Below are positions 54,459-63,452 of a stretch of 64,000 nucleotides of DNA, piece after piece. The notes below the pieces were generated by a model, which made no database searches, was not told the DNA's origin, and worked only from the letters and a program-made list of their open reading frames with translations. Source of the DNA: Ureibacillus sp. FSL W7-1570 (GTDB lineage Bacteria > Bacillota > Bacilli > Bacillales_A > Planococcaceae). The position numbers were made by a program, and so were the translations under genes. Location of the stretch: positions 2,308,001-2,372,000 of the forward strand of contig NZ_CP151979.1 in the NCBI RefSeq assembly GCF_038593265.1, written 5' to 3'. How positions within the stretch are numbered: the first letter of the stretch is position 1; every line of letters starts with the position of its first letter.

Positions 54459-56225
54459 CTACTTGACGGTTACAACATCAGTATTAACTCTTCCATTTAA
54501 TAATATTAAAGCACTTGCTACTACCTTGTCGGGAAAAGGGAATCCTAAATTCTTTTTATTTAAATAATCAGTTACATATTTCCATATATGACTATAGTAG
54601 TTTGTAATATCACCACTCACATATTTTTCATTTAAAATCCTTTTAAAATCTTCAATTGTATCACAATATTTAGCTTCTTCTATTGCAAATGCTACTGATA
54701 AATTATTCCCTTGTGTTTTTTCATAAATAAATTCCGATAAAACATTAATATTTATATCTAGTTTTATCCCCTTTTGAGTCAACAACACTTTAATATCTTC
54801 TTTTAAGAGAGGGGGCATATGAAAATGCGCTACATATTCTGTTTCTGTTTTTAACCAGATTGGATATTGTTCATATAATTGAGCTGGTTGACCTACAATT
54901 ACAAATACTACACCTTCTGGAATTTCATCAGGACTGAATAAGCTATGTAAAAAAGTTATCTCATTATTTGCTCTCGCTGCATGGTCAATACCATCTATAC
55001 ATATGATTACTTTTTCACCTGTTTTTTTATTTAATAGCTCCGCTAAACGAATTACTTCCTTTCTCATCTGTTCAACAGAACATAATGCGTTAGTAACAGG
55101 AATATTATATTTATTCAACTCTCCTTTAAAATACCTTCTTAACTGAATCAATAAATCATTCCATAAAGATTTAGGCTTACATAACCCCGAATCAGCATTG
55201 TAAAATCTTTGTTCAGGAGAAATAGGTTTAAAAGTATGATATCTAGCTTTAAAAAGTTTATTATTTAATTGCAAATAACTAATTAGGCTAGTTTTTCCAC
55301 TACCCGGATCACCGGATATCCATACTACTTTCTGATCGTTCTCTTTTATATATCTAATTAAATTATTAGCAAATTCTTGACGGCTTTTAAAAAAAGGCAT
55401 TGGATAAGGTAATTCATGCTCCCCATGCTCTTTATCATAATTTAGTGATAAAGCATCAAATACGTCTTCAATTGTTACTTTTACTTTATCTTTCCTTCTA
55501 GTAGTTGTCCAAATCCTCAGATTAGAACAAAGCTTATCAAATAAACCTCTTGCTACCATTAGATTACATTTAAATGTATCTTGTAATGATCTAAGCATGG
55601 AATTTTCTAATTCCTCTAATGAACCTTCATTACTTCTAATTACAACTGATTTTAAAAAATCTAATACTAAGGAGTCGTCACCTATTGATGCTTTAAATTC
55701 ATTCCACTGAACCTTTAAATCTCTATCATCAATTAATCTATCAATTTCTGCTATAGATTTTGATTGTTCTACATATGATTTTATTTTTCGTATGAATTCC
55801 TCTAACGATATAGCTCTATACCTTTCACCATCAAAGGTTCGTGTTGTTCTATTTACCCCTAATTTTCTATTAGTATATAAGACTGGCGTAATAGTCTTAC
55901 CCTCTTTTTCTCGAGCATCTTTCCAACCAATAGCTAAAGCTCTTATTAAACTCATCTTAGTACTTCCACTTTCCCTAATGGTTGTTTCTATTAATTTTGA
56001 AAACGTAAGATTTCCCTTCCCTGCATCTCCAACTTCATGCTTAACTTGAAAACATACTTCTTCCTGATTGCCAATTCCAACAACTACATCGTCTATCGTA
56101 TTATGAACTTCTGATTGAAAAATTACATATGAAATATTGCTATCTGGGTTAATCATTTCTATAATTCTTTCTAAACCTACATACCATTCATACCAGTATG
56201 GATCTCCAATTCCCGGCGTCGACAT
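54459..56225 (-). CDS. Nuclease-STAND NTPase, Avs-like antiviral protein, C-terminus lost to IS21
   Basis: 588 residues from ATG 56225 (GGAGGG upstream). N-terminal PD-(D/E)xK nuclease-like domain: SEVHNTIDDVVVG and VCFQVKHE (about 38-64), as in Cap4/Mrr-type effectors. Then a STAND/NACHT-like ATPase with Walker A SGDPGSGKTSL (304-314), Walker B VIICIDGIDHAAR (406-418) and VVFVIVGQP. Avs proteins continue with a long C-terminal sensor, usually to well over 1000 residues. Here the frame ends DVVTVK then TAG, and these last codons lie in the right end of IS21 element 1, so the natural 3' end is gone. Probably non-functional. Confidence 0.75.
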   Translation of the reverse strand: MSTPGIGDPYWYEWYVGLERIIEMINPDSNISYVIFQSEVHNTIDDVVVGIGNQEEVCFQVKHEVGDAGKGNLTFSKLIETTIRESGSTKMSLIRALAIGWKDAREKEGKTITPVLYTNRKLGVNRTTRTFDGERYRAISLEEFIRKIKSYVEQSKSIAEIDRLIDDRDLKVQWNEFKASIGDDSLVLDFLKSVVIRSNEGSLEELENSMLRSLQDTFKCNLMVARGLFDKLCSNLRIWTTTRRKDKVKVTIEDVFDALSLNYDKEHGEHELPYPMPFFKSRQEFANNLIRYIKENDQKVVWISGDPGSGKTSLISYLQLNNKLFKARYHTFKPISPEQRFYNADSGLCKPKSLWNDLLIQLRRYFKGELNKYNIPVTNALCSVEQMRKEVIRLAELLNKKTGEKVIICIDGIDHAARANNEITFLHSLFSPDEIPEGVVFVIVGQPAQLYEQYPIWLKTETEYVAHFHMPPLLKEDIKVLLTQKGIKLDININVLSEFIYEKTQGNNLSVAFAIEEAKYCDTIEDFKRILNEKYVSGDITNYYSHIWKYVTDYLNKKNLGFPFPDKVVASALILLNGRVNTDVVTVK

Positions 56226-56265
56226 TTTATCCCTCCGAAGGTATCTTATTTAATCATTTTTAAAC

Positions 56266-56322
56266 AAATTACACCATAATATACAAGCTGTATATACTAG
56301 ATTTTATGTTATGGTGTAATTT
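56266..56322. promoter_or_regulatory. Inverted repeat in the avs-like gene leader
   Basis: Perfect 14-bp arms AAATTACACCATAA (56266-56279) and TTATGGTGTAATTT (56309-56322), with an inner palindrome TATACAAGCTGTATA. It is 41 bases upstream of the gene start and has no terminator-type T-run, suggesting an operator, possibly for autoregulation. Confidence 0.5.
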
Positions 56323-56499
56323 ACCATTGTATTTTATTTTACCTGTTAAAAGTTTAAATACCCGTATTTAATTCACCGTCATACTATTGTAAACGATAAA
56401 ATAAAATCAACAGATTCCGCTCATTTGGATTGAACACTTTTTCACTATCAAATACACTTCTAATAAACTAGTTTATTAAGTTTATTGGAGGTTGTACTA

Positions 56500-58044
56500 G
56501 TGGAGGAGAAGCTTGTGTTATATATTGAAATCCATCAATTACGTACTAAAAGATTGCGAATTTCACAAATCGCAAGGAAATTGAAAATCTCACGTAATAC
56601 AGTTTATAAGTATTTAAATATGACATTTGAAGAAGCGGTGGAGGAGTTTGGCACGATTGAGCGAAAGAAAAAGTTAGATCCCTATCGGGATTGGATTGTG
56701 ACATGGTTACAAGAAAATCCAAGCATGAGTGGAGCACAAATTTTGGACTGGCTTCAAGAAAAGTTTCCTGACTTACAAGTTGGAGAAAGTACAGTTCGTC
56801 GGTATGTCAAAGAGATGAGAGAAATTTATCAAATTGAAAAAACGGATGAACCCCGAGAACATGAAGCTGTTGATGAATTACCACCAGGAAAACAAATGCA
56901 AGTAGACTGGGGACAAACCATTCAGAAAACAATAGATAATAAGGACATCAAACTTTATTTTATTGCCTTTGTATTATCTCACTCTCGACAAAAGTATATG
57001 GAATGGCAAGACCGCCCCTTTACAACCAAAGACACCATTCGTTGTCACGAAAATGCCTTTAGATATTTTGGGGGAATGACTGAAGAAATTGTTTATGATC
57101 AAGACAATCTTATTGCGGTAAGCGAAAATGCTGGAGATCTTATCTTAACAAAGAAATTTCAGGCATATGTGAACGAACGTAAATTTCAGATTTACCTATG
57201 TCGAAAAGCAGATCCCCAATCGAAAGGAAAAATTGAGAACGTTGTGAAATATATCAAGTATAATTTCGCAGCACATCGTATCTTCTCAACAATCGGAGAT
57301 TGGAATGAAAAAGCCTGGAATTGGCTAGAACGTACTGGGAACTATAAAGTGCATCAAACAATAAAAAAGAGACCTTACGAAGTGTATCAACTGGAAAAGA
57401 AACACTTACGAAAGATCTCCTCACCGCTTTCTTTAACAGAAAGCAACCCTATTGAAATTATAACAAGGAATGTGAATAAGGACAACACGATTCGTTACAA
57501 ATCGAATCGCTATTCAGTACCTATCGGCACATATACGAAATGCCCTACAGTGAATCTGCAAATCAATAATGAAAAATTAATCATCATAGAACCTACAACT
57601 GGTGAAATACTTGCCAAGCACACGATAAGTTTAGAAAAAGGAAAGCTAATTAAAAATACGAATCATGCACGAGATCATACAGAATCGCTTGATATGCTTA
57701 AACAAAGAGTGCTTCATTTATTTCCTACTGGAGAAGCATCGAGACAATATATTGATGAAATCTGCCAGAGATATAAGCGCTATCGCCGTGATCAATTACT
57801 CATTTTACAAAGGGTTGCCGAAAATGATCCTCATTGGATTCCAATGGCGTTAGAGAAATGTATCCGTGAAAAACTGTATAGTGCAAATGCTTTTCAAGAT
57901 GTCGTAAATTACTTAAAGCTACAAGAATCTAATCCCATTCTTGAAATACAGGTCAATTCTACTAAACTTGTTTCTTCGATAGCTGTAGAAACAAGGGATT
58001 TCAATACATACATTCAAAGAATGGGAGGAAAAACAAATGAATAA
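56500..58044 (+). CDS. istA: IS21-family transposase IstA
   Basis: 514 residues from a GTG at 56500, 8 bases after TTGGAGG. Same architecture as the copy in element 1: helix-turn-helix LRISQIARKLKISRNTVYKY, DDE core QVDWGQTIQ, YDQDNLIAVSENAGDL and SKGKIENVVKYIKYNF. Complete. Sequence divergence from the first IstA shows two different IS21 species. Confidence 0.94.
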   Translation: MEEKLVLYIEIHQLRTKRLRISQIARKLKISRNTVYKYLNMTFEEAVEEFGTIERKKKLDPYRDWIVTWLQENPSMSGAQILDWLQEKFPDLQVGESTVRRYVKEMREIYQIEKTDEPREHEAVDELPPGKQMQVDWGQTIQKTIDNKDIKLYFIAFVLSHSRQKYMEWQDRPFTTKDTIRCHENAFRYFGGMTEEIVYDQDNLIAVSENAGDLILTKKFQAYVNERKFQIYLCRKADPQSKGKIENVVKYIKYNFAAHRIFSTIGDWNEKAWNWLERTGNYKVHQTIKKRPYEVYQLEKKHLRKISSPLSLTESNPIEIITRNVNKDNTIRYKSNRYSVPIGTYTKCPTVNLQINNEKLIIIEPTTGEILAKHTISLEKGKLIKNTNHARDHTESLDMLKQRVLHLFPTGEASRQYIDEICQRYKRYRRDQLLILQRVAENDPHWIPMALEKCIREKLYSANAFQDVVNYLKLQESNPILEIQVNSTKLVSSIAVETRDFNTYIQRMGGKTNE

Positions 58045-58786
58045 AAGTGTTCCAGAAATTCAACAAGCCTTTAAACAATTGAGATTATCCGAAACAGCGG
58101 AGGAGCTCCCAGAGCTCCTTCGGAAAGCAGAGCAATCATCTTGGACATATTTAGAGTTCTTAGAACAGATAACTACGTATGAACTAAAAAGACGTGAGGA
58201 GAAAAGTATTGAAAGACGAATGAATTGGGCTCGTTTCCCGTTCTATAAACCTTTAAGTATGTTTAATATAGATGAGCAAACAGCCATTACAGAGCGGCAA
58301 TTAAGGCAATTACGTGAATTTCAATGGTTAGAACAAGCATACAACTTAATATTACTTGGACCACCTGGAGCGGGAAAAACTTTATTATCCGTTGGCCTTG
58401 GAATTGAAGCGATTCAAAAAGGCTTTCAAGTGTATTTTGTGACCATGGGGGAATTAATTCAGCTATTAAAAACAGAAGAATATGTCAATAAGTCAAAAAC
58501 TAAGTTAAAGAGACTGCGTGCATCAGATCTTGTGATAATTGATGATGTCATGTATATGGCAATGGATCAACGAGAAGGCACATTGTTCTTCCAGCTTATT
58601 CATCAATTATATGAACGAAGTTCGTTAATTTTAACATCCAATCGAAGCCCAGAACAATGGATAGAACTCGTAGATAATCCAGGGATGATGACTGCAATAC
58701 TTGACCGTCTGTTACATCGAGTTGAAGTGATTCATATGAACAACGAAAGTTACCGATTAAAACATCAAGAAACAATTTTTTCTTAG
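58037..58786 (+). CDS. istB: IS21-family helper ATPase IstB
   Basis: 249 residues. Walker A LGPPGAGKTLLSVGLG, Walker B DLVIIDDVMYM, sensor ILTSNRSPEQW. Overlaps the end of istA. Complete. Between the right end of the element and the Mrr-like gene (58848-59033) I see no gene. Confidence 0.94.
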   Translation: MNKSVPEIQQAFKQLRLSETAEELPELLRKAEQSSWTYLEFLEQITTYELKRREEKSIERRMNWARFPFYKPLSMFNIDEQTAITERQLRQLREFQWLEQAYNLILLGPPGAGKTLLSVGLGIEAIQKGFQVYFVTMGELIQLLKTEEYVNKSKTKLKRLRASDLVIIDDVMYMAMDQREGTLFFQLIHQLYERSSLILTSNRSPEQWIELVDNPGMMTAILDRLLHRVEVIHMNNESYRLKHQETIFS

Positions 58787-59033
58787 CAAAAAGTGTTCAT
58801 CCGAAATGAGCAAAAATTGTTCATTTGGGGTTGACGTTTACAACTATAACCTACCAAATCATGCCATATTGGACCGAACCTTACCTTTTTAACCTATATC
58901 ACCTAACTGGATGACTAGTAAAACTTCTAATAAATTCACTAATTTGCATAAAATCCTCTTTTCTAACTATTTTTAGAAAATCCTATTACAGATCAACTGA
59001 AATCTAGTTAATAGAAGATATATTTTTCAAGAC

Positions 59034-60059
59034 CTATTCTACTTCATTATCCAACATCCATACTCTTTTGATAGGAATCTCTTTTTTAATTTCATCACTT
59101 AATTTTTCATAGTTCTCGAAAATTTGTTGAATAATGGTTTTTGAATCCCAAAGGCGAACTTTGAAAAATTGCTTTGGTATTTCTTTGGTGACAGATGATT
59201 TAAAACCGCTCCATGAAACTAGCAAGCCAAAATCTGCACTATAATTGCTCATTGTACCTATCAACTGATCTAATGTCGGTCTATCAAGAGGAGTATCAGA
59301 AGTCTTGACTTGGACACAAATTTTTGGATTTCCAAAACCTAACGTATCTGAAGCTGCTAATATATCCACACCGTGATCTGCACCTTCTGGACTTCTGTAA
59401 GTAGTAAAGCCTTTTGCTTTCAAAATTTCTTCAATTAAAATTTCCATCTTATGTCCTTTAAAACGCTGTATAATTCTTTCAGAAATTTGATCGTATATAT
59501 ATTCTTCTAAATCTATTGAAACTGTTTCTTCATTTTCCTCTACTAGTTCCTTTACATTTTTATTTTTTGGTACATGCCAATTATTTTTACGCATTTCTCT
59601 AATACGCTCTTCAGCATTATTTCTGTGTATTTTACAGACCGTCATAAAGGCTCCTAATGAATACAATATATCCTGATCAAATCGATCCCTTGGTATATCT
59701 TTAGCAATCCAATTTACATTCCGGTAATGATAATACGGACTGCCAAGTGACTCATCATATACATAGTCACCGATAACTTCCCCTATATGTATGGTGCGAT
59801 TAAATTTTGAAGGCAAGACTACTAAATCTCCTTGCTCCATTGCATGTGCAATTGGCCAAATTTGAGAAGCCCAGTTGATCGCTGTTTTTTCTTTATCTAA
59901 ATCATAGTGTTCGATTAGTCGTTTATATAAATCCTCTTTGGAAGTAATCTCTTTTAGATTAATATTTAAATCATCCCAAGTAAGATATACCCTTCCATCT
60001 TCTAAAAATTTGTTTTCGAACTCCCCTTGTTTTCCTGCACGAAATAACCAAACAGTCAT
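59034..60059 (-). CDS. Mrr-like restriction endonuclease
   Basis: 341 residues, AAAGGAG upstream. N-terminal domain (1-150) with DLVVLPSKFNRTIHIGEVIG, a barrel resembling modified-base reader domains; a linker; and a C-terminal PD-(D/E)xK domain (190-310) with GADHGVDILA and ICVQVKTSD, the catalytic Asp, Gln-Val-Lys of Mrr. Mrr proteins cut DNA with modified bases. It follows hsdR by 104 bases on the same strand beyond a terminator, consistent with a defence island. Confidence 0.85.
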   Translation of the reverse strand: MTVWLFRAGKQGEFENKFLEDGRVYLTWDDLNINLKEITSKEDLYKRLIEHYDLDKEKTAINWASQIWPIAHAMEQGDLVVLPSKFNRTIHIGEVIGDYVYDESLGSPYYHYRNVNWIAKDIPRDRFDQDILYSLGAFMTVCKIHRNNAEERIREMRKNNWHVPKNKNVKELVEENEETVSIDLEEYIYDQISERIIQRFKGHKMEILIEEILKAKGFTTYRSPEGADHGVDILAASDTLGFGNPKICVQVKTSDTPLDRPTLDQLIGTMSNYSADFGLLVSWSGFKSSVTKEIPKQFFKVRLWDSKTIIQQIFENYEKLSDEIKKEIPIKRVWMLDNEVE

Positions 60060-60115
60060 TATGTAACTCCTTTCTTTGACGTAGCATAATAATTTTCTTG
60101 ATAATAAAAGAAAAC

Positions 60116-60153
60116 GTCAGTCACCTCTAAAAAAATTTCTAGAAATGACTGAC
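60116..60153 (-). terminator. Terminator of hsdR
   Basis: GTCAGTCA (60116-60123) pairs with TGACTGAC (60146-60153); on the minus strand it is followed by GTTTTCTTTT. Confidence 0.7.
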
Positions 60154-60163
60154 ACTGATGCAC

Positions 60164-63100
60164 TTAAACTTCATATTCACCTTTAGATTCCGCAGCCTGC
60201 AGCGTATTCCAATCCCTTACTTCTGTATGCTCCGCCATCAACTCTGCTTGACGCATAACTGTGTCCAATGCCTTTTTCGCTTGTTCTGGTGGGTAATCGT
60301 ATTTCTTCAATAGTCGCTTAATAATTCTCCTCATTCCTGCACGGGCGCTTTTTCGGACATGCCAGTCAATGGTCATGTTCCGTCTAATTGCTTGAGTCAG
60401 TTCATTGGCGATTTTACGTAAGACCTCATCTTCCATTAACTCTTTAACTATAGACTCAGATGTTAAAGCATCGTAAAAGGCAATTTCATCTTCATTTAAA
60501 CCGAGATCTTTTTCTTCTTCTCGTTCTTTTTTCATGTCCTTTGCCATTTGAATTAGTTCTTCGATTACTTCGGCGTTTGTAATGGCTTGGTTTTTATATT
60601 TGTTCAGCGACTGTTTCAGTTTTTCCGAGTATTTTTGGGATTTGACAAGGTTGCGTCTTTCCATTGTTTTGATGTTGCCTTCCAGCAATTTTTTAAGCAT
60701 TTCAAAGGCTAAATTTTTATATTCATATGAACGTACTTCTTCGAGAAATTCTTCCGATAATATAGATACATCAGGATGCTTCAATCCCATCACTTCAAAT
60801 ACATCCACTACTTCTTCTGAAATAATGGAACGTTCGAGTAATTGATTAACGCGTGCTTCGATTTCTTTTTTCGTCTTCCGCTTCGGCTGTTTTTCTTGAA
60901 GTTTATTAAGGCTTGCCTTAACTGCTTTAAAATAACTAACTTCAAGGGCTGCTGCTTTTCCTTCATCTGTCGCTGCACATAGTGAATGCGCCTTCGCTAG
61001 CTCGGTTGCCGTCTTTTTGAATTCTTTTTGTTCTTTTTCACTCTTTCCAAAAATGACATTCATTCCGCCAGTGATGGCACGAATACGTCCTGCTTGAGAT
61101 GAACCCATATAAGCAGAGTAATCAAACCCATGCATCATATCTTGCAGGATTTCAAGTTTCTCTTTCATCACAGCAATTGCAGCCGATGTATCGATACCCG
61201 TTGTTTTCTTATCACTTTCGGTATATTGATTTAAAGCTTTCTTTAAGCTTTCTAAAATCCCAATATAATCTACAACTACTCCACCTGATTTATCTTTAAA
61301 TACACGGTTTACCCGTGCGATTGCCTGCATGAGGTTATGACCCTTCATCGGTTTATCGATGTACATCGTATGCATGGAAGGTACGTCAAATCCAGTCAGC
61401 CACATATCACGTACAATGACGATTTTTAGTTCATCATTATTATCTTTCATTCTTTTTGCCAATAAATCCCGCCTTTTTTTTCCACCAATATGCGGCTGTA
61501 AGAAATCATCATCCCCAGCACTCCCTGTCATGACGACTTTAATTTTACCTTTATCGTCATCATCGGAATGCCAATCTGGACGTAATTTGACAATTTCGTT
61601 ATAAAGTGCGACACAAATACGGCGACTCATACAAACAATCATTGCTTTTCCGTCAATTGCTTTTGCCTTTTCTTCGTAATGATGAACAATATCTTTGGCT
61701 AATTGTTTGATCCGGTTAGGTGAACCGACGATGGCTTCAAGCCTCGACCATTTTGATTTATACTTTTCACGTACTGATTCTTCCTGATCTTCAGTAATCT
61801 CTTCAAATTCCTCATCGATCTTCGCTAATTCTTCTTCATTGGCTTCCAAGCGGATAATACGGTTTTCATAATAAATTTTTACCGTTGCTTCATCTTCCAC
61901 AGCTCTTGTCATATCATAAATATCAATATAATTACCAAAAACGGCAGGCGTTGACTTATCTTCCAGCTCAATCGGTGTTCCTGTAAAACCGATAAAGGAA
62001 GCATTCGGAAGTGCATCGCGAAGATATTTTGCATATCCATATTTCACTTCGCCTGTTTTGGTGTCAGTCTTTGCAGAAAAACCATATTGACTGCGATGGG
62101 CTTCATCGGCAATGACGATCACATTTTTACGATCGGTTAAAACCGGCATTTCGCCATCTTCCGGTTTGAACTTTTGAATCGTTGTAAAAATAATACCGCC
62201 TGATTCCCGGTCATTTAGAAGATCATATAATCCGTTTATCTCTTTGGATTTTTCGTTGGCTTGTTGTTTTTTCTGTTCTTCATTCAATTTGCGGACATCT
62301 GCTTGTTTCGGTGTTTGTCTTAAAATATCCTTTGATTTTGAAAACGTCGAAAATAACTGGTCATCTAGATCGTTGCGGTCAGTAATTACTACAATAGTTG
62401 GATTATTTAGCTGCTTGACAAGCTGTGCTGTATAAAAAACCATCGAAAAACTTTTACCCGAACCTTGTGTATGCCATATAACACCGATTTTACGGTCGCC
62501 ATTCTCACTGGTCGCTATTTTTGTCTTTTCCACCGCTTTTTTTACCGCAAAATATTGGTGATAGGCAGCGAGAATTTTGGCAATCGTTTTTCTTTCGCCG
62601 ATTTTCTTCCCATTTTCATCTCGTTCTTCTTCTTTGGATTCCTGAAAGAGAATAAAGTTTTCAATAATATCAATAAGCCGGTCTTTTGCCAGCATCCCTC
62701 TTAACAACACTTCATATTGCGGCACTTCAAGTGGTTCAATGTTTTCCCCATCCACCGTCCGCCAATTCATAAAACGTTCTTGACTTGCAGTAATCGTTCC
62801 CGCTTTCGCATTAATTCCATCAGATAAAATACAAAACGCATTATAATAAAATAAAGATGGAATATCACGTTTATACGTTTGAATCTGTGCATAGGCATTA
62901 TCGATACTCACATTTTCATCAGATGCTGATTTTAATTCGATAACGACGAATGGGATGCCATTTATAAAAATAACTAAATCCGGGCGGCGTTCTTCTTTTT
63001 CAACGACCGTAAACTGATTTACTACCAAAAAATCATTATTAGCTGGTTCTTCAAAATCAATCAAGAATGCCTTCATCGAACGGCTATGACCATCTTGATG

Positions 63101-63412
63101 AAACGACACATCAATGCCTTCAGTGATTAATTTGTGAAAATGACGGTTGTTTTCTTCTAAGCTTGGACTATTAAAAGCTATAATTTGCCGAAATGCTTCT
63201 TCTATTGCTTCGTGTGGCAAATGGCGATTATGTTTAAACAAAGCATCTTTTACACGGTCTTCTAAAATAACAGTACGATAATCTTTGCGTTCCGGTCTTT
63301 CCCCATCGCAACTAATATCCGGTCCAAAGACATAGTCATAGCCAAGCTCTTGAAGAATCTCAATCGCCGCTTCCTCCAGTTTATCTTCCGTAAAATTTTC
63401 TAAAAAACTCAT
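60164..63412 (-). CDS. hsdR: Type I restriction enzyme R subunit
   Basis: 1082 residues from the ATG at 63412 (GGGGAGAGGAGA upstream); an earlier ATG at 63445 lacks similarity. N-terminal nuclease domain with [20 protein letters not shown] (PD-ExK), then SF2 translocase motifs: Walker [14 protein letters not shown], motif [16 protein letters not shown] and [12 protein letters not shown], motif [12 protein letters not shown], motif [11 protein letters not shown]. It cuts DNA after translocation once HsdS/HsdM bind an unmodified site. All motifs intact. Confidence 0.96.
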   Translation of the reverse strand: MSFLENFTEDKLEEAAIEILQELGYDYVFGPDISCDGERPERKDYRTVILEDRVKDALFKHNRHLPHEAIEEAFRQIIAFNSPSLEENNRHFHKLITEGIDVSFHQDGHSRSMKAFLIDFEEPANNDFLVVNQFTVVEKEERRPDLVIFINGIPFVVIELKSASDENVSIDNAYAQIQTYKRDIPSLFYYNAFCILSDGINAKAGTITASQERFMNWRTVDGENIEPLEVPQYEVLLRGMLAKDRLIDIIENFILFQESKEEERDENGKKIGERKTIAKILAAYHQYFAVKKAVEKTKIATSENGDRKIGVIWHTQGSGKSFSMVFYTAQLVKQLNNPTIVVITDRNDLDDQLFSTFSKSKDILRQTPKQADVRKLNEEQKKQQANEKSKEINGLYDLLNDRESGGIIFTTIQKFKPEDGEMPVLTDRKNVIVIADEAHRSQYGFSAKTDTKTGEVKYGYAKYLRDALPNASFIGFTGTPIELEDKSTPAVFGNYIDIYDMTRAVEDEATVKIYYENRIIRLEANEEELAKIDEEFEEITEDQEESVREKYKSKWSRLEAIVGSPNRIKQLAKDIVHHYEEKAKAIDGKAMIVCMSRRICVALYNEIVKLRPDWHSDDDDKGKIKVVMTGSAGDDDFLQPHIGGKKRRDLLAKRMKDNNDELKIVIVRDMWLTGFDVPSMHTMYIDKPMKGHNLMQAIARVNRVFKDKSGGVVVDYIGILESLKKALNQYTESDKKTTGIDTSAAIAVMKEKLEILQDMMHGFDYSAYMGSSQAGRIRAITGGMNVIFGKSEKEQKEFKKTATELAKAHSLCAATDEGKAAALEVSYFKAVKASLNKLQEKQPKRKTKKEIEARVNQLLERSIISEEVVDVFEVMGLKHPDVSILSEEFLEEVRSYEYKNLAFEMLKKLLEGNIKTMERRNLVKSQKYSEKLKQSLNKYKNQAITNAEVIEELIQMAKDMKKEREEEKDLGLNEDEIAFYDALTSESIVKELMEDEVLRKIANELTQAIRRNMTIDWHVRKSARAGMRRIIKRLLKKYDYPPEQAKKALDTVMRQAELMAEHTEVRDWNTLQAAESKGEYEV

Positions 63413-63452
63413 TCTCCTCTCCCCTTTCGAAACGGGATATGACATTTATTCT

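Larger units (their letters stand above)
51957..54474 (+). mobile_element. IS21-family element 1
   Basis: About 2.5 kb. Left end TGTAAACGCTAAACTAGAA, right end (read inward) TGTAACCGTCAAGTAGAA, both followed by AACA(G/A)TTTTCCACAAATA and, at each end, further imperfect copies of AACAGTTTTCC, the multiple terminal repeats typical of IS21. Carries istA and istB with a 4-base overlap. The flanks ATTGC and ACATC differ, so there is no target duplication, and the neighbouring genes on the two sides are unrelated fragments. Confidence 0.85.
56388..58842 (+). mobile_element. IS21-family element 2, with 5-bp target duplication
   Basis: About 2.45 kb. Left end TGTAAACGATAAAATAAAAT, right end (inward) TGTAAACGTCAACCCCAAAT, each followed by internal repeats of the type GCTCATTT(G/C)GGATGAACAC. 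Flanked by ACTAT on both sides (56383-56387 and 58843-58847), a direct duplication within the 4-8 bp range typical of IS21, so this is an ordinary insertion. Carries intact istA and istB with an 8-base overlap. Confidence 0.9.

Noticed and set aside
58843-59033. Additional gene between IS21 element 2 and the Mrr-like gene
   Set aside because: No open frame with a start signal; only AT-rich sequence and a weak CTATTA/TAATAG repeat.
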